From Cyprinodon diabolis (lineage: Eukaryota; Chordata; Actinopteri; Cyprinodontiformes; Cyprinodontidae), in NCBI GenBank assembly GCA_030533445.1, contig CM060075.1, positions 40,389,719-40,453,718 on the forward strand: a DNA stretch of 64,000 nucleotides. The letters are read 5' to 3'. Below, in pieces: positions 10,946 through 21,505 of the stretch; the stretch's first letter is position 1; every line of letters begins with the position of its first letter. The notes beneath the pieces are model-generated. The model made no database searches, had not been told where the DNA came from, and worked only from the letters and a program-made list of their open reading frames with translations. Made by a program: the position numbers and the translations under genes.

Positions 10946-13730
10946 ATGAAGCTGCTTACTTTGATATTCTTACTTTGTGCCCTGCTGGCTCTCAGCCTTG
11001 CTTCTAGTAAGTACAATATACAATATTGGCATTTAATAAATGTAAGCCCAATACTTGGGTATTTTTACAGCATAGTGTGCTATATTTAAAGGTATATTGT
11101 TTCTACTAAATAATATCCTAAAGGTATTTTAATGTATTGAGGTAGAGGACAGCATGGTCAGTGTTCACCAAGATTGTCTTGTGGGGAGATTCTGCCTTAG
11201 CCTAAAAATGTCTGCCAAGGTGCCAAAGCATAAGAGTAATTCATATAGTTGCATAGAGTTATTTTAATGAAGACTTGACAGAAATATCTGTCTTAGAGCA
11301 GTAATACACAGTAGGATAGTTTTAATCTTTGTACTCATCTATAGCTCAAACTGTATATAATACTATCAAAATTATGTTTTTTGTATTATATAGATTGTTC
11401 TCATGATTATTCAACACTTTTCCATTTATTTATTTTTTTTATTCAATTCAGCTTATTTATATTGCACCAATTCACAACACATATTATCTCAAGCTACTTT
11501 ACAGATACTGTACAATACATATTGAACTATGGAGATAAAAAAGTTAATTTTTGTCTTTATATAACTAATTGTATTTTACCGGCGGCGGTCCAGCCAGACA
11601 GCTCTGTTTCCACCATCTTCTCTGCTTAATCCAGTTTTATGCTTACTAAAAATCTTCCTCACTAATTCGAACATTTTTTCCTCTTAAGGGGCTCCCTTAA
11701 GGTTGCTCTCTGAATAAATGTACTCTCTGCATGGTAAATCTTCTAAGAGAAAACATATAATTAAAGACATTTTGAAGTGACATAATTAAGAGCGTAGTCT
11801 TAAGTTTTTTTATGCATATGAGCCCTTAGGGGCTACCTTTTCAGCCGTGGCAAATTTCCTATTTCAGATGAGTTTAATATGGCTGATATTGTGACACATT
11901 AAAGTTTCAGGTATCTAGTGTGATTGAGTCAAATGAACCAAATATACAAACTTAAACCAGTTAGGAGGAACATATTTAAATAGCTGTAGTTTCTCTTGAG
12001 TGCTTAAGACAAACCAAATGGTTAGCTGTAACCAGATAGAAGAACTGATTCTGAGAAGTAACTCTACAATAACACAATATTTATCCTCTACAGATGCCAA
12101 GAATGAAACTGGGACTGAGGAGGGTGTTTCCAAAGGTGAGCCATATCAACTTTGTGCTAATTTGGGATTAAGGCAAACGTTGCAATCAGTTAGAGTAGGT
12201 TAGTGAGTAAAATCCACCTATAATATAATTTTTTATCCTCCACAGATGCCAAAAATGAAATTAGGACTGAGGAGGCTGTTTCCAAAGGTGTGCCATATCA
12301 GCTTTGTGAAAATTTGTGATTAAGCCATAAGTTGTTTTTCTAAAGTTAAAAACTTTTGTTTTATGAAAAAAACAGAGCAGCAACCAGTTGGAGGAGGTTA
12401 GTGAACAAAATCCACCTATAATATAATTATTTATGATCCATAGATGCCAAGAATGAAACTGAAACTGAGGAGGGAGTTTCTGCAGGTGAGCCTATCATGA
12501 ATAATCATTACTAATCCAGTAATTACAGATAAATGTGTGAACTAACTCCAGTTATTATTCATTAGACTTGAACTTGTCTCTACAGTCTCCAACTCAAAAT
12601 ATCAAATAGTACAATTGAGTACATAAAATATGCATAAAATGAATCGGTTTAACTTCCACAGAGGCTGAGGATGAACATGAAGGTGAGTTTTTTTTTCTAA
12701 AGGTGACCACACAGTGATATAAATCATGTAAAGACAGACAGACAAGGAGGCAGGCAGGCAGACAGACAGCAGACATGCAGAGAGACAGACAGACAGACAG
12801 ACCTAGATCCTTGCTCTTTTAGATTTGTTTGTTCTACAGTAGACCCTGAAAATGAGGAAACTGCTGTGGAAGGTGAAATTTGAATTTATTTATTTATTAA
12901 TTTATTTTTTCAACAAAAGGATGCCTTGTTTACTTAATGTTACCTATTCAAACTAAATTCAACTAATCAGTGTTGCCACAGGTGTACTTAAATTGTGCAG
13001 TCGATCATAGAGTTTGTTGGGTAAACATGGCGAAATGTGAAAGCGCACCATATTTCATTGTTAGAAATCTATGACTTCAGAAATGTAACTGTAAAATAAA
13101 AAGGAAATGCTGATGTCATCAATAAAACCCAGGGAAAGGGAACCTAACGCCATTCCTGATAGAGTGATTATTGAAATTGTCAACCTTTTCATCTTAAGCA
13201 TTATTTCAAAAGATATATACAAATTATAATAAGTTATTACACCATAGTAATAGTAACCAAGTCAGCATCACAGCCAGTCATGTTTGTGAAAACCAAAGAA
13301 CAACAAAAAAGTGCCACGCTATAGGCAGCATCCTGCTTTCTACAGTAGCAGCCATTCAAAATTTCCCCACTTTTCTTGATATGTCCTTGACTGGTACTTG
13401 GCTGGTCACCTACAATTCCTTTTTAAACATCAATCTTTGTATCAAAATATAAAAGTGTAAATCTCTGTGTTTTTGTTTTCCAGATCTAGAAGATGAATTT
13501 GATGAGGAGGAAGGGGCTTTAGATGGTTTGTTTATTTAGCTTATTATAGTTATAGTAACTGATCTTGAATATAAGTTACCCCTAAATACTTAATCTTTTT
13601 AGAAGATGAAGAAGCAGATTATGGAGGAGAGGAAGAAGCAGGAGAAGGAGAAGAAGAAAAAGAAGAAGAAGAACATGAAGAAGAAGGACAAGAAGAGGAG
13701 GAAGAAGAAGAAGGACCCAGCAAGGCCTAA
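10946..13730 (+). CDS. small secreted glutamate-rich protein, multi-exon, unknown function
   Basis: Spliced exons: 10946-11006, 12094-12135, 12246-12287, 12444-12485, 12662-12682, 12840-12872, 13484-13525 and 13603-13730. Together they give 136 codons plus TAA. All joins are GT-AG and all fall in phase 1. Exon 1 encodes a signal peptide (MKLLTLIFLLCALLALSLAS), so the product should be secreted. Three 42-base exons follow, each encoding a variant of AKNETGTEEGVSK; copies 1 and 3 contain the N-glycosylation sequon NET, copy 2 has NEI. The rest is strongly acidic, with an almost pure Glu run in the last exon. Introns around the three repeats are also alike, showing exon duplication. SCPP mineralisation genes are acidic too but use phase-0 introns, so this does not fit them. 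I do not recognise the family. A frame conflict in the last exon (see findings) means the true C-terminus may lie in the terminal exons at 14005 and 14347. Confidence 0.7.
11441..11535 (-). mobile_element. L2 LINE 3' UTR fragment in intron
   Basis: The sequence 'attcaattcagcttattta...caccaattcacaaca' is the reverse complement of the 3' end of the L2 element at 37318-39449 (compare 39360-39440). It is a short 5'-truncated copy on the minus strand within the large first coding intron. Confidence 0.7.
12094..12485 (+). repeat. triplicated 42-bp exon with its intron
   Basis: Three exons (12094-12135, 12246-12287, 12444-12485) start atgccaa and encode near-identical peptides. Intron stretches such as 'gttagtga...aaaatccacctataatataatt' repeat between them. 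The duplication unit is therefore exon plus intron, about 150-200 bp. Because each unit is a multiple of three and phase 1 to phase 1, copy number can change without shifting the frame. Confidence 0.85.
12729..12802 (+). repeat. (GACA)n-rich microsatellite
   Basis: Runs of gacagaca and ggcaggca in an intron of the acidic-protein gene. No coding role. Confidence 0.85.
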
Positions 13731-13771
13731 ACGAACCAGGAGTTATAACTGCCTTGCAATTAACCATTTAG
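13603..13771 (+). other. last large exon, two open frames in conflict
   Basis: From acceptor ttttttag to donor ttag|gtaatg the exon is 169 bases, not a multiple of three. Entering in phase 1 gives the Glu-rich frame, which stops at 13728-13730. The next frame (codons from 13606) is also open to the end. It changes from poly-Lys to KDPARPKRTRSYNCLAINHL, and leaves the exon in phase 1, the phase used by every other intron in the gene. The two open frames arise because GAA repeats read as AAG one base on. Confidence 0.7.
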
Positions 13772-14004
13772 GTAATGTAGTGTACTGTAAGTACACTACA
13801 TAATGTAGTGTAATGCTAGTGTAATGTTTTTAGTTTAATGTAGTGTACTGTAGCATTGTAAAGCATTGCTAACACAGTCAAACATTTAGTATGTACAATG
13901 TATGTCTAGCTGGCTAAAAGCAATGTAGTTCTCTCTGTCTTTAATCAGGTCGTATTATGGTGAAAATGTATTGTCTTTGCCAATTTTACTTGTTTTTCCT
14001 ACAG

Positions 14005-14087
14005 CTTGCAGATGTTCAGTAGATTACAGTTGCCTTAAAGATTACCATCTGTCTGCATTATGGATTAAACAAACATCCCAACCTTGA
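14005..14087 (+). other. candidate terminal coding exon, copy A (cysteine-containing)
   Basis: After acceptor tttttcctacag the sequence is open in phase 1 to a TGA at 14085-14087. It encodes CRCSVDYSCLKDYHLSALW and a short tail. It would join in phase to the basic frame of the 13603-13771 exon, adding three cysteines to the one upstream. Translation depends on resolving the frame conflict in the previous exon. Confidence 0.5.
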
Positions 14088-14346
14088 TGTCTAATCAATT
14101 GTACTCATGTTAACCCCATCTCCTGTAATGCCAAAGATTGAAAAAAAGCCACAAGATTCTGGAAGTGGATTGTCTCTCTGGTCCGTGTACAGTAGCATTG
14201 TAAGGCATTGCTAACATATTCAAACATTTAGTATGTAAAATGTATGTCTAGCTGGCTAAAAGCAATGTAGTTCTCTCTGTCTTTAATCAGGTCATATTAT
14301 GGTGAAAATGTATTGCCTTTGCCAATTTTACTTGTTTTTCCTACAG

Positions 14347-14429
14347 TTTGCAGATGTGCAGTAGATTACAGTTGCCTTAAAGATTACCATCTGTCTGCAC
14401 TATGGATTAAACAAACATCCCAACCTTGA
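14347..14429 (+). other. candidate terminal coding exon, copy B
   Basis: Tandem copy of 14005-14087, 342 bases downstream, with its own ttttcctacag acceptor and the same-length frame ending TGA at 14427-14429. Within the exon it differs by a few substitutions (for example CRCSVDY to CRCAVDY) and has no stop. The intact second copy suggests alternative terminal exons or a recent duplication. Confidence 0.5.
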
Positions 14430-14575
14430 TGTCTAATCAATTGTACTCATGTTAACCCCGTCTGCTGTAATGCCAAAGATTGAAAAAAGCCACAGGATTC
14501 TGGGAGTGGATTGTCTCTCTGTTCCGCTTCGAAAGAGTCCACTGAATGTTTTAAAGAGAGAATGCTTTTTGCTCC

Positions 14576-14608
14576 AATAAACCTTATCTCTTTCTATTGC
14601 AAAATAAA
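14576..14608 (+). terminator. polyadenylation signals of the acidic-protein gene
   Basis: Two AATAAA hexamers at 14576-14581 and 14603-14608, followed by a T/G-rich stretch (gtttggtctttgtgtgtttg). They lie just after the second copy of the terminal exon. Confidence 0.7.
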
Positions 14609-14639
14609 TCTTTTGAAGCATTGAAACAGTTTGGTCTTT

Positions 14640-15784
14640 GTGTGTTTGAATATTTTTAGTGGTGCTATATAATTTTCACACTGTGTAAACATATTTCAAA
14701 GCCTAATACATAATTAGCAACACAAACAGAGAATACAGTGGTCAGGGTGTTTGAACATTAGCACACAGAAACAATGGAAAGCAGGGGTCACGTACAAATC
14801 TTGGAAAAAACAAGATCTTAACTGGTGATCTGCATGTAGGATTTTGAGCCAAGAGATCTTGGCAAAAACAGGAAAAATCTCTTTCCTGTTTAAGTATCAT
14901 ACCCAACTTTGGCCAGCACACACACACACTAAGATTTCAACATAGCATTTAGAGCAAGGGTATAAATACAGCTTTATATGGGTCTGCCATTTTGGGGGAA
15001 AAACTGACTCATGATGTTGCGCTGAACTTATGAAGTGTTTAAGACAGCTGTAGGTATTTTGATTTGTCAGTAAATGTTTCCCCCCTCCGGAAGACTAAAT
15101 TGTGTGAATCGTTTTCAAGTGTTCTTCTTTCTGAATTCTACCAATGAGACACCACATGTACATGATACAACTTTTAAAACAATTAATCAAATATAAGCAG
15201 CCGTTCGTTGTGATTTGAAGGATGTCAAGAATCATTGGCATCAAGTAGACAGAAATACGTAATAAAGAAAGCTGCCAGTTGTTTAATTGGGGATGGATGG
15301 ATTATGGAAAGTTGTTTAAAGCAATTTAAGTCAGCTTACAGTGAATAGGAGTCCATGAAGCCTGGTCTTTGCTGGTTGGAAGTAGATGTTGTGGTTTGAG
15401 AGTGGAGACACTGGTCTTTCAGGTTGTTTGGAGGTGAGGTTAGACAGGTTTAAGCCAGGGGATATGAAGGCCAATATTGGTGAGCCTGAGGAAGGAGCAG
15501 GACAGAAGCCTCGGGGAGGTAGATTCGACAAGAGTCTTTTCCAAAGTGGATCCTAAAGCACAGAAGTACAATCAGGTTTTAGACAGAAGAACCAACAGGA
15601 GGGAGAAACACAACGCTTAAATTTCTCTAGCTTTCTCTGCTTGAGAGAGACTGCTCCTTCTTAAAGACCACCACAGATTGAGGTAATGGAATCCAGCTGG
15701 ACTCAAGTAGCCTGCCACCCTGTGAGAGAAAAGGGAAAAGACACACAGCCAATCCACCCAGCTCTGGAAACCTGACACTTCTGG
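14640..15784. other. no gene recognised
   Basis: Intergenic. 15270-15740 has higher GC and minus-strand open frames (15331-15531, 15617-15958). It could be a degenerate LTR, but I found no matching termini or target duplication. Confidence 0.5.
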
Positions 15785-17010
15785 GAGGTATTCCACTTTC
15801 TGGAGGACCTCCTGTGTGGTACCGGTTCCCAATACGATGCACGCCAAGGAACCGGCCCACTTTAGACCAGTAGCCCTGACCTTCCCACCTGATGAAGACC
15901 ATGGAGCGCCTCTTCCTAGCTCACCTACGCACCGTGGTGAGCCCCACCCTGGACCCACTGCAGTTTGCTTACCAACCTGACATCAGAGTGGAGGATTTAA
16001 TGCTGTAGCGGGCACTCACCCACCTGGAGACCACCGGTACAACAGTCAGAGTCATGTTCTTTTACTTTTCCAGTGCTTTCAATACCATCAGACAAGCACT
16101 GCTGATGGGGAAGCTGGAGGACATTGGAGTGGACAGACATCTTTCTGCCTGGACCATCAACTACCTCACTGAACGCCCTCAGTAGGTGCAGCAGCACAGC
16201 TGTCAGTCACAACTGTCTGCAGCACCCCGGCCCCCCAGGTCACCATTTTGTCTCTCCATTCCTCTTCACACTCTACATCTCGGACTTCTCCTACAATACT
16301 GGCAGATGCCATCTCCAGACATTTTCAGATGACTCTGCCAATTTTGGTTTTGTTTCTAAGGGTAACAATCTGGAGTATCAATGAAGTTTATGGAGTGGTG
16401 TGAGAAGAACCACCTGTGTCTTAACACATGTAAGACCAAGAGGATGGTGTTGGACTTCAGGAGAAGACTCCCCCCTCACTCCCCCGGGAACATTCAGGAG
16501 CAGGACATAGAAACTGTTGAGAGTTTCAAATACCTGGGTTTTCAGGTCAATGATAAGCTGGACTGGACTCATAGCTCCAAAACCCTGTATAAGAAGGGCC
16601 AGAACTGCCTCCACTTCCTGAGGAGGCTGAGGTCCTTTGAAGTGAGCAGGCCCCTGCTCAAAACCTTCTATGACTCTGTGGTGGCATCGGCCCTCCTCTA
16701 CGCTGTCGTCTGGGCCCCTGTCAGAGACTGAAAGAACTGGTGAGAAAGGCCACTTCTGTCCCAGGCTGCGCTCTGGACTGGAAGTGTCTGAGAGGAGGGT
16801 GTTGTCAAAGCTTACATCGACCATGGACAACACCTCTCACCCCCTGCACCAGACTGTAGAGGAGCTGAGCAGCTCCTTTAGTGAAAGACTTATACACCCT
16901 GTTTGTAAAAAGGAGTACTACCACAGGTCACTCACCCCTAGTGCCATTAGACTCTACAATATGACACTATTAAGGCCATATTTTTACAATTGTGCAATTA
17001 CTATTTAATG
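15785..17010 (+). pseudogene. decayed Rex1/L2-like LINE reverse transcriptase
   Basis: Plus-strand coding remnants in order: a 'PVALT..MKTMERLFLAHLR'-type start near 15860-15920, LDPLQFAYQPDI (near 15952), an SSAFNTI block (16070), LSAWTINYLTERPQ (16141), a frame-broken stretch, then KFMEWCEKNHLCLNTCKTKR (16384), ESFKYLGFQVNDKLDWTHSS (16520) and LLKTFYDSVVASALLYAVVW (16655). A C-terminal SSFSERLIHP...LTPSAIRLYN follows (16870-16960). Stops at 16004 and 16182 and frame changes near 16380 and 16730 show an inactive copy. The YADD-type core is degenerate (FSDDSA at about 16326). Confidence 0.75.
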
Positions 17011-17334
17011 TGCATTTAATGTGCATTTAAGGTGCTTTTATATTTGATACCTAGTGCATTAGCTATATATGACTTAGACATAGACTTAAGCACCAGTCCA
17101 ACAGCTGCTTACCTCCTCTCTGTAGTCCTGGTCGTTGTCGTCTCTGATGAGGCCCACAAACATGGTGTCATCTGCACACAAAAGTAAATTGTATATAAAG
17201 AAAATTCCATTCTCTTTTCTTTTTGTCAAATTATTTACATACATTAGTTTTCAAAATACAACCTGAATAGTGCACCAGTCACAGCGGAAAGACTAGGATT
17301 TATAGTTTATTGTCATCACTACAGATAAAAATTA

Positions 17335-17690
17335 CTGATGGATGGTTTCTGGGAAAAGGCTGCATGGTGTTACAGTGGGTAGTGCTGGTGCCACGCTGCA
17401 AGAAGGATCTTGCTTTGATTCATCTTTCTCATGCGTGCATGCGTGGGTTCTTTCTGAGTACGCCATCTTCCTCCCACAGTCCAAAAACATGACTGTTAGG
17501 TTAATTGGCTTCGCTAAATTGTCCTTAGGTGTGAGCGTGTGTGTATGGTTGTGTGTCTTTGTGTGTTTCTGTGCTGCTCTGTGACAGACTAGTGACCTGT
17601 CCAGGTGAACCCCGCCTCCATAGACTGCTGTTGCGTTAGGCATTGGCCCCCTGACAAGGACTAAGCGGAAGAATGAATAAATGGATGGAT
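17335..17690 (+). repeat. SINE-like repeat, array copy 1
   Basis: The body 'gtgggtagtgctggtgccacgctgc' is followed by 'cctcccacagtccaaaaaca', 'aattgtccttaggtgtga', 'gacctgtccaggtg' and an 'atggatgg' tail. It is one of the commonest fish SINE-type repeats; the GATG-type tail suggests mobilisation by RTE LINEs. Confidence 0.65.
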
Positions 17691-18610
17691 GATTTCTGGA
17701 AAATTAAAAAGTAAAATGTTTCACTACTGTCACTATGCACTATTATCCTTATTTAGTTTATTATTAGTATTTACTATCCCTACATCATTCAGCTACACTT
17801 ATACATTATGTTAGCTGCTCCTACAGTATATTCACAACTGCAAAATTTTTATTTCACATGAAATGTCGTTTGTGATAATCACATATAAGCTAGCTTTAAA
17901 ACAAAAATATTTTTAATTCCTCTTTTGTACTTTTGGTCTATAAAGTGCTGTCTCATGCCTTATCATAGCTAACATGTGTGACATGACATGGAAATGTTTT
18001 GTTGGAAATGAAAGAGGGAACTATGAATAAGACAATCTTCGGTGCAACACTTTTGCATTCGTTAGAAGTTAAAAAGTTACTGAACAAGCTGAGACACAGA
18101 GAGAGTGCTTCTTTGTGGTTGTACTCTATCCTTTTTTGTATTATGTTATATGTTCAGCAGACTGCAAGTGTCAAGTACAAAAGTACATACATGGTTTCAA
18201 GAAAAAAGTATGATTGCAATTTTATTGTAATCATACATTATTTTATTTTATTTTCTAATTCGTTATATTTTTGCTTCATGTGCGTAGACATAAATAAAGT
18301 CTGTAGAAAATCCAACTGCTTCTGGCTGGTTAAACAAAGCAACTAAGCCTTCGGTGGCATCTCTCAAAGAGAAGTAAGATGTAAATTCATTTCTTTTTTA
18401 AATATTGTAAACATAAAGCCCTCATTTGTATAAATTAAAACAGTGCATCTGAGAGCCTAGTAAGTAAAGAAGCCCTGAAATATCTGATTAGATTAAAACA
18501 CAATTAATCAGCCTATATCTTGAGATATTAAGTACAAAAAATGCAACAAAAAAAAACAGTGATGTTAAAGGCACAACAAGGGACATTACTTGCTGCAAAA
18601 AAAAACAAGT

Positions 18611-18991
18611 TAATTCAATTCAGTTCACTTTTTTATACAGCACCAATTCACAACATGTCATCTCAAGGCACTTTACAATTCAACCAGATCATACAGTCAA
18701 ATTGATTGTAAGTTTCCAATCTAAGGAAAACCAGTTGATTGCATCGGCTCATTGACTTGAGGCAATCGCTGACAACAACAATGTTTGTAGTCACAGAGGA
18801 GGGGAAAAACTCTCTTTTAACAGGAAGAAACCTCCAGCACAACCAGGCTCAGTGTGAGCAGCACATCTGCCAAGGCCGACAGAGGTTCAAGGAGACAGAA
18901 TCAGACATAGAACAAGAAGCAGAGATACAAAATGCAACCAAAATGTAACCAGCTCCACAGGCGGCCCCGTCCAGGAAACACACACCCTGAC
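18611..18991 (-). mobile_element. L2 LINE 3' UTR fragment
   Basis: The reverse complement matches the L2 3' end at 39060-39440 (for example 'ctcaaggcactttaca', 'aggaagaaacctcc', 'ggcggccccgtccagg'). It is 5'-truncated and flanked by gttaatt on both sides (18609-18615 overlaps the L2 tail; 18995-19001). It sits where the 5' half of SINE copy 2 should be. Confidence 0.75.
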
Positions 18992-19190
18992 AGATGTTAA
19001 TTGGCTTCACTAAATTGTCCTTAGGTGTGAGTGTGTGTGTATGGTTATGTGTCTTTGTGTGTCTCTGTGCTGCTCTGCGACAGACTAGTGACCTGTCCAG
19101 GTGTACCCCGCCTCCATAGACTGCTGTTGCATTAGGCATTGGCCCCCTGACAAGGACTAAGTGGGAGAAGGCATGAGTGAATGGATGGAT
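18992..19190 (+). repeat. SINE-like repeat, array copy 2 (5' half missing)
   Basis: It matches 17503-17690 from 'ttaattggcttc' through 'gccccctgacaaggacta'. The 5' part is replaced by the L2 fragment. Confidence 0.65.
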
Positions 19191-20169
19191 GATTTCTGGA
19201 AAATAAAAAAGTAAAATGTTTCACTACTGTCACTAAGCACTATTATCCTTATTTAGTTTATTATTATTTACTATCCTTGCATCATTCAGCTACACTTATA
19301 CATTATGTTAGCTGCTCCTACAGTATATTCACAACTGCAACATTTTTATTTCACATGAAATGTTGTTTGTGATAATCACATATAAGCGTGCTTTAAAACA
19401 AAAATATTTTTAATTCCTCTTTTGTACTGTTGCTCTAAAAAGTGCTGTCTCATGCCTTATCATAGCTAACATCTGTGACATGACATGGAAATGTTTTGTT
19501 GGAAATGAAAGAGGGAACTATGAATAAGACAATCTTCGGTGAAACACTTTTGCATTCGTTAGAAGTTAAAAAGTTACTGAACAAGCTGAGAGACCCAGAG
19601 AGAGAGTGCTTCTTTGTGGTTGTACTCTATCCTTTTTTGTATTATGTTATATGTTCAGCGACTGCAACTGTCAAGCACAAAAATACATTTATATGGTTCC
19701 AAGAAAAAAGTATGATTGCAATTTCATTCTAATCATACATTATTTTACTTTATTTTCTAATTCTTTATATTTTTACTTCTGGTGCACATAAAAAAGTCGG
19801 TAGAAAATCCAACTTCTTCTGGCTGGTTAAACAAAGCACCTAAGCCTTCGGTGGCGTCTAACAAAGAGAAGTAAGATGTAAATTCACTTCTTTTTTAGGT
19901 ATTGTAAACATAAAGCCCTCATTTGTATAAATGTATAAATTTTGTATAAATTTTTTGTTTGTTTGTTTACTGCTATTTTATTCATCAGTAAAGGTAAAAC
20001 TTTACAACTTGCACAAATGTTTAAATTATTGGGGGAAACAGCACTTTCTTGAACCTAAATTGTAAAGAAAGAAAATTCTATTCTCTTTTCTTTTTGTCAA
20101 ATTATTTATACATTATATTTCAAAATACAACGGAAATCATGCAACAGTCACAGTGGAAAGACTAGGATC

Positions 20170-21505
20170 TATAATAGTGGGTAGCACTGTGGCTAGGGCT
20201 GGGTATTGTTCAAAAATTTTCGGTGCCAGTACCAATACCGATACCTTCACTTCGATACCGGTTCCTGAACGATACTTTTTTCAATACCAGTTTTATAATA
20301 TCAGTTCGAAGAAAAAGAAAATTACACAACATAAAAAAGTACAAATCTTCAGTTTTATTTTAAGCTCTGATTTTTCCATTTACATTTTTCCTCTTACATA
20401 AAAAAACAAATTCAGTGTCTAATATTCACTGTTACATTGTGAGGACCTTTTTACTTAGCAGTTTTCCTTTAGAAAAATTAACATGTCTGCTTTCTCAGGA
20501 GACAAACAAGCCCGTTGAATGGGATCCTACTGACAGCACACCGCTGGTATGTGGGGGTCTGAGCGGCTCCGACAGAAATATTGGAAGCAGGATGAACTGA
20601 CTGCACTGATTAAGTTTTCAGGTGGATTTTCCCACTCATAAACATAATAAAACTACTTTATTCCCACTGATCACAGCAAATATAGCTGCAAGGCAAATAA
20701 AGGATAGAGTAGCTCCGCCCAATGCGCGTCAGACCCACTTTTCGACCGCGCAGCCAGAGCAGCAAAGCTGTTTCAGAAGCTGGTACAAGCAGCAAAAAGG
20801 AAGCAGCAGACGCGATTTTGCTGCTCTTGCTACGTCCAGTTTGAAAGCAGCATGATTTACTCCGCTCTGGCTTTGCTCTGCCCACGGGCTGCTGAGAGGA
20901 GGATGGTTGCTCTTCTTGCAATCAAACACCGAGCAACTTTCTGCTCTTAAATTGTTTCAGTGCACGCTGTATTGCATTGCGCACTACTAGCATCAATGTT
21001 AATAAAGTGAACCACACTTTTGATCTGGGGGGCATTTTAAAGGGGTTCCACGACACTCGCAACCAGTTCACAACAGATACACATGAACCCTGGCTGTAGG
21101 CGTGACCACCTGTGTATTTTTCCGGGATTACGCAATCACGTTAAGTGTTTCAGCCAATCACCGAAACTTGGTACTGAAAGACGAGGCATGTTTCGGTACT
21201 CTGTAGAACCGAAGCATTTCAGTCGGTACCATAAAAGAACCGATGTTCGGTACCCAGCCCTAACTGTGGCCTTGCAGCAAGAAGGTTTTGGGTTTGACTC
21301 CTGGCCTGGAGGCTTTCTGAATGGATTTTGCATGTTCTTGACAGGCGTGTGTGGGTTCTCTGCGGGTACTACTGCTTCCTCCCACAGCCTGGTAGGAGAA
21401 ACCCAGACTGGTGACTTGTCCAAGGTTTACCCTGCCTTCTGCCCATAGACTGTTGGAGATAAACACCGGCCCCCTGACAAGGACTAAGTGGGAGAAAATG
21501 GATGG
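20170..21505 (+). repeat. SINE-like repeat, array copy 3, split by hAT
   Basis: The head 'gtgggtagcactgtggc' (20177-20193) resumes at 21263 as 'actgtggccttgcagcaagaagg' and continues to a gatggatgg tail near 21500. A B-box-like 'gggtttgactcc' lies near 21291. Confidence 0.75.
20194..21262. mobile_element. 1,069-bp non-autonomous hAT element
   Basis: Ends TAGGGCTGGGTATTG...CGGTACCCAGCCCTA. It is flanked by the exact 8-base duplication actgtggc (20186-20193, 21263-21270). Terminal sequence and duplication length are typical of teleost hAT elements. No transposase domain is visible in the frames inside. Confidence 0.92.

Larger units (their letters stand above)
13845..14528 (+). repeat. tandem duplication of the gene's 3' exon, about 342 bp x 2
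   Basis: Copy 1 spans about 13845-14186 and copy 2 about 14187-14528. Both run from 'gtagcattgtaa' through 'ggagtggattgtctctct'-type sequence, covering intron end, terminal exon and 3' UTR. Divergence is a few per cent by eye. Only the second copy is followed by polyadenylation signals. Confidence 0.9.

Noticed and set aside
10946..13730. SCPP mineralisation gene
   Set aside because: Acidic secreted composition fits, but SCPP introns are phase 0 and these are phase 1.
13606..13803. Stand-alone 65-residue lysine-rich protein
   Set aside because: The start is inside the Glu-rich exon and the frame reads through the donor into the intron. The frame is discussed only as a possible shifted C-terminus.
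14005..14087. Endothelin-like peptide (HL...W and paired cysteines)
   Set aside because: The cysteine spacing differs and only a few residues agree; too weak to name a family.
15270..15740. Solo LTR with TATA-like aatttaagcg on minus
   Set aside because: No TG/CA termini with a target duplication could be paired.
17332..17643. Minus-strand gene, repeated at 18849-19139
   Set aside because: The similar proteins arise only because both lie in copies of the same SINE.
18300..18370. Definite first exon in the three-copy array
   Set aside because: The block is conserved no better than its surroundings and no following exon was found; kept only as a finding.
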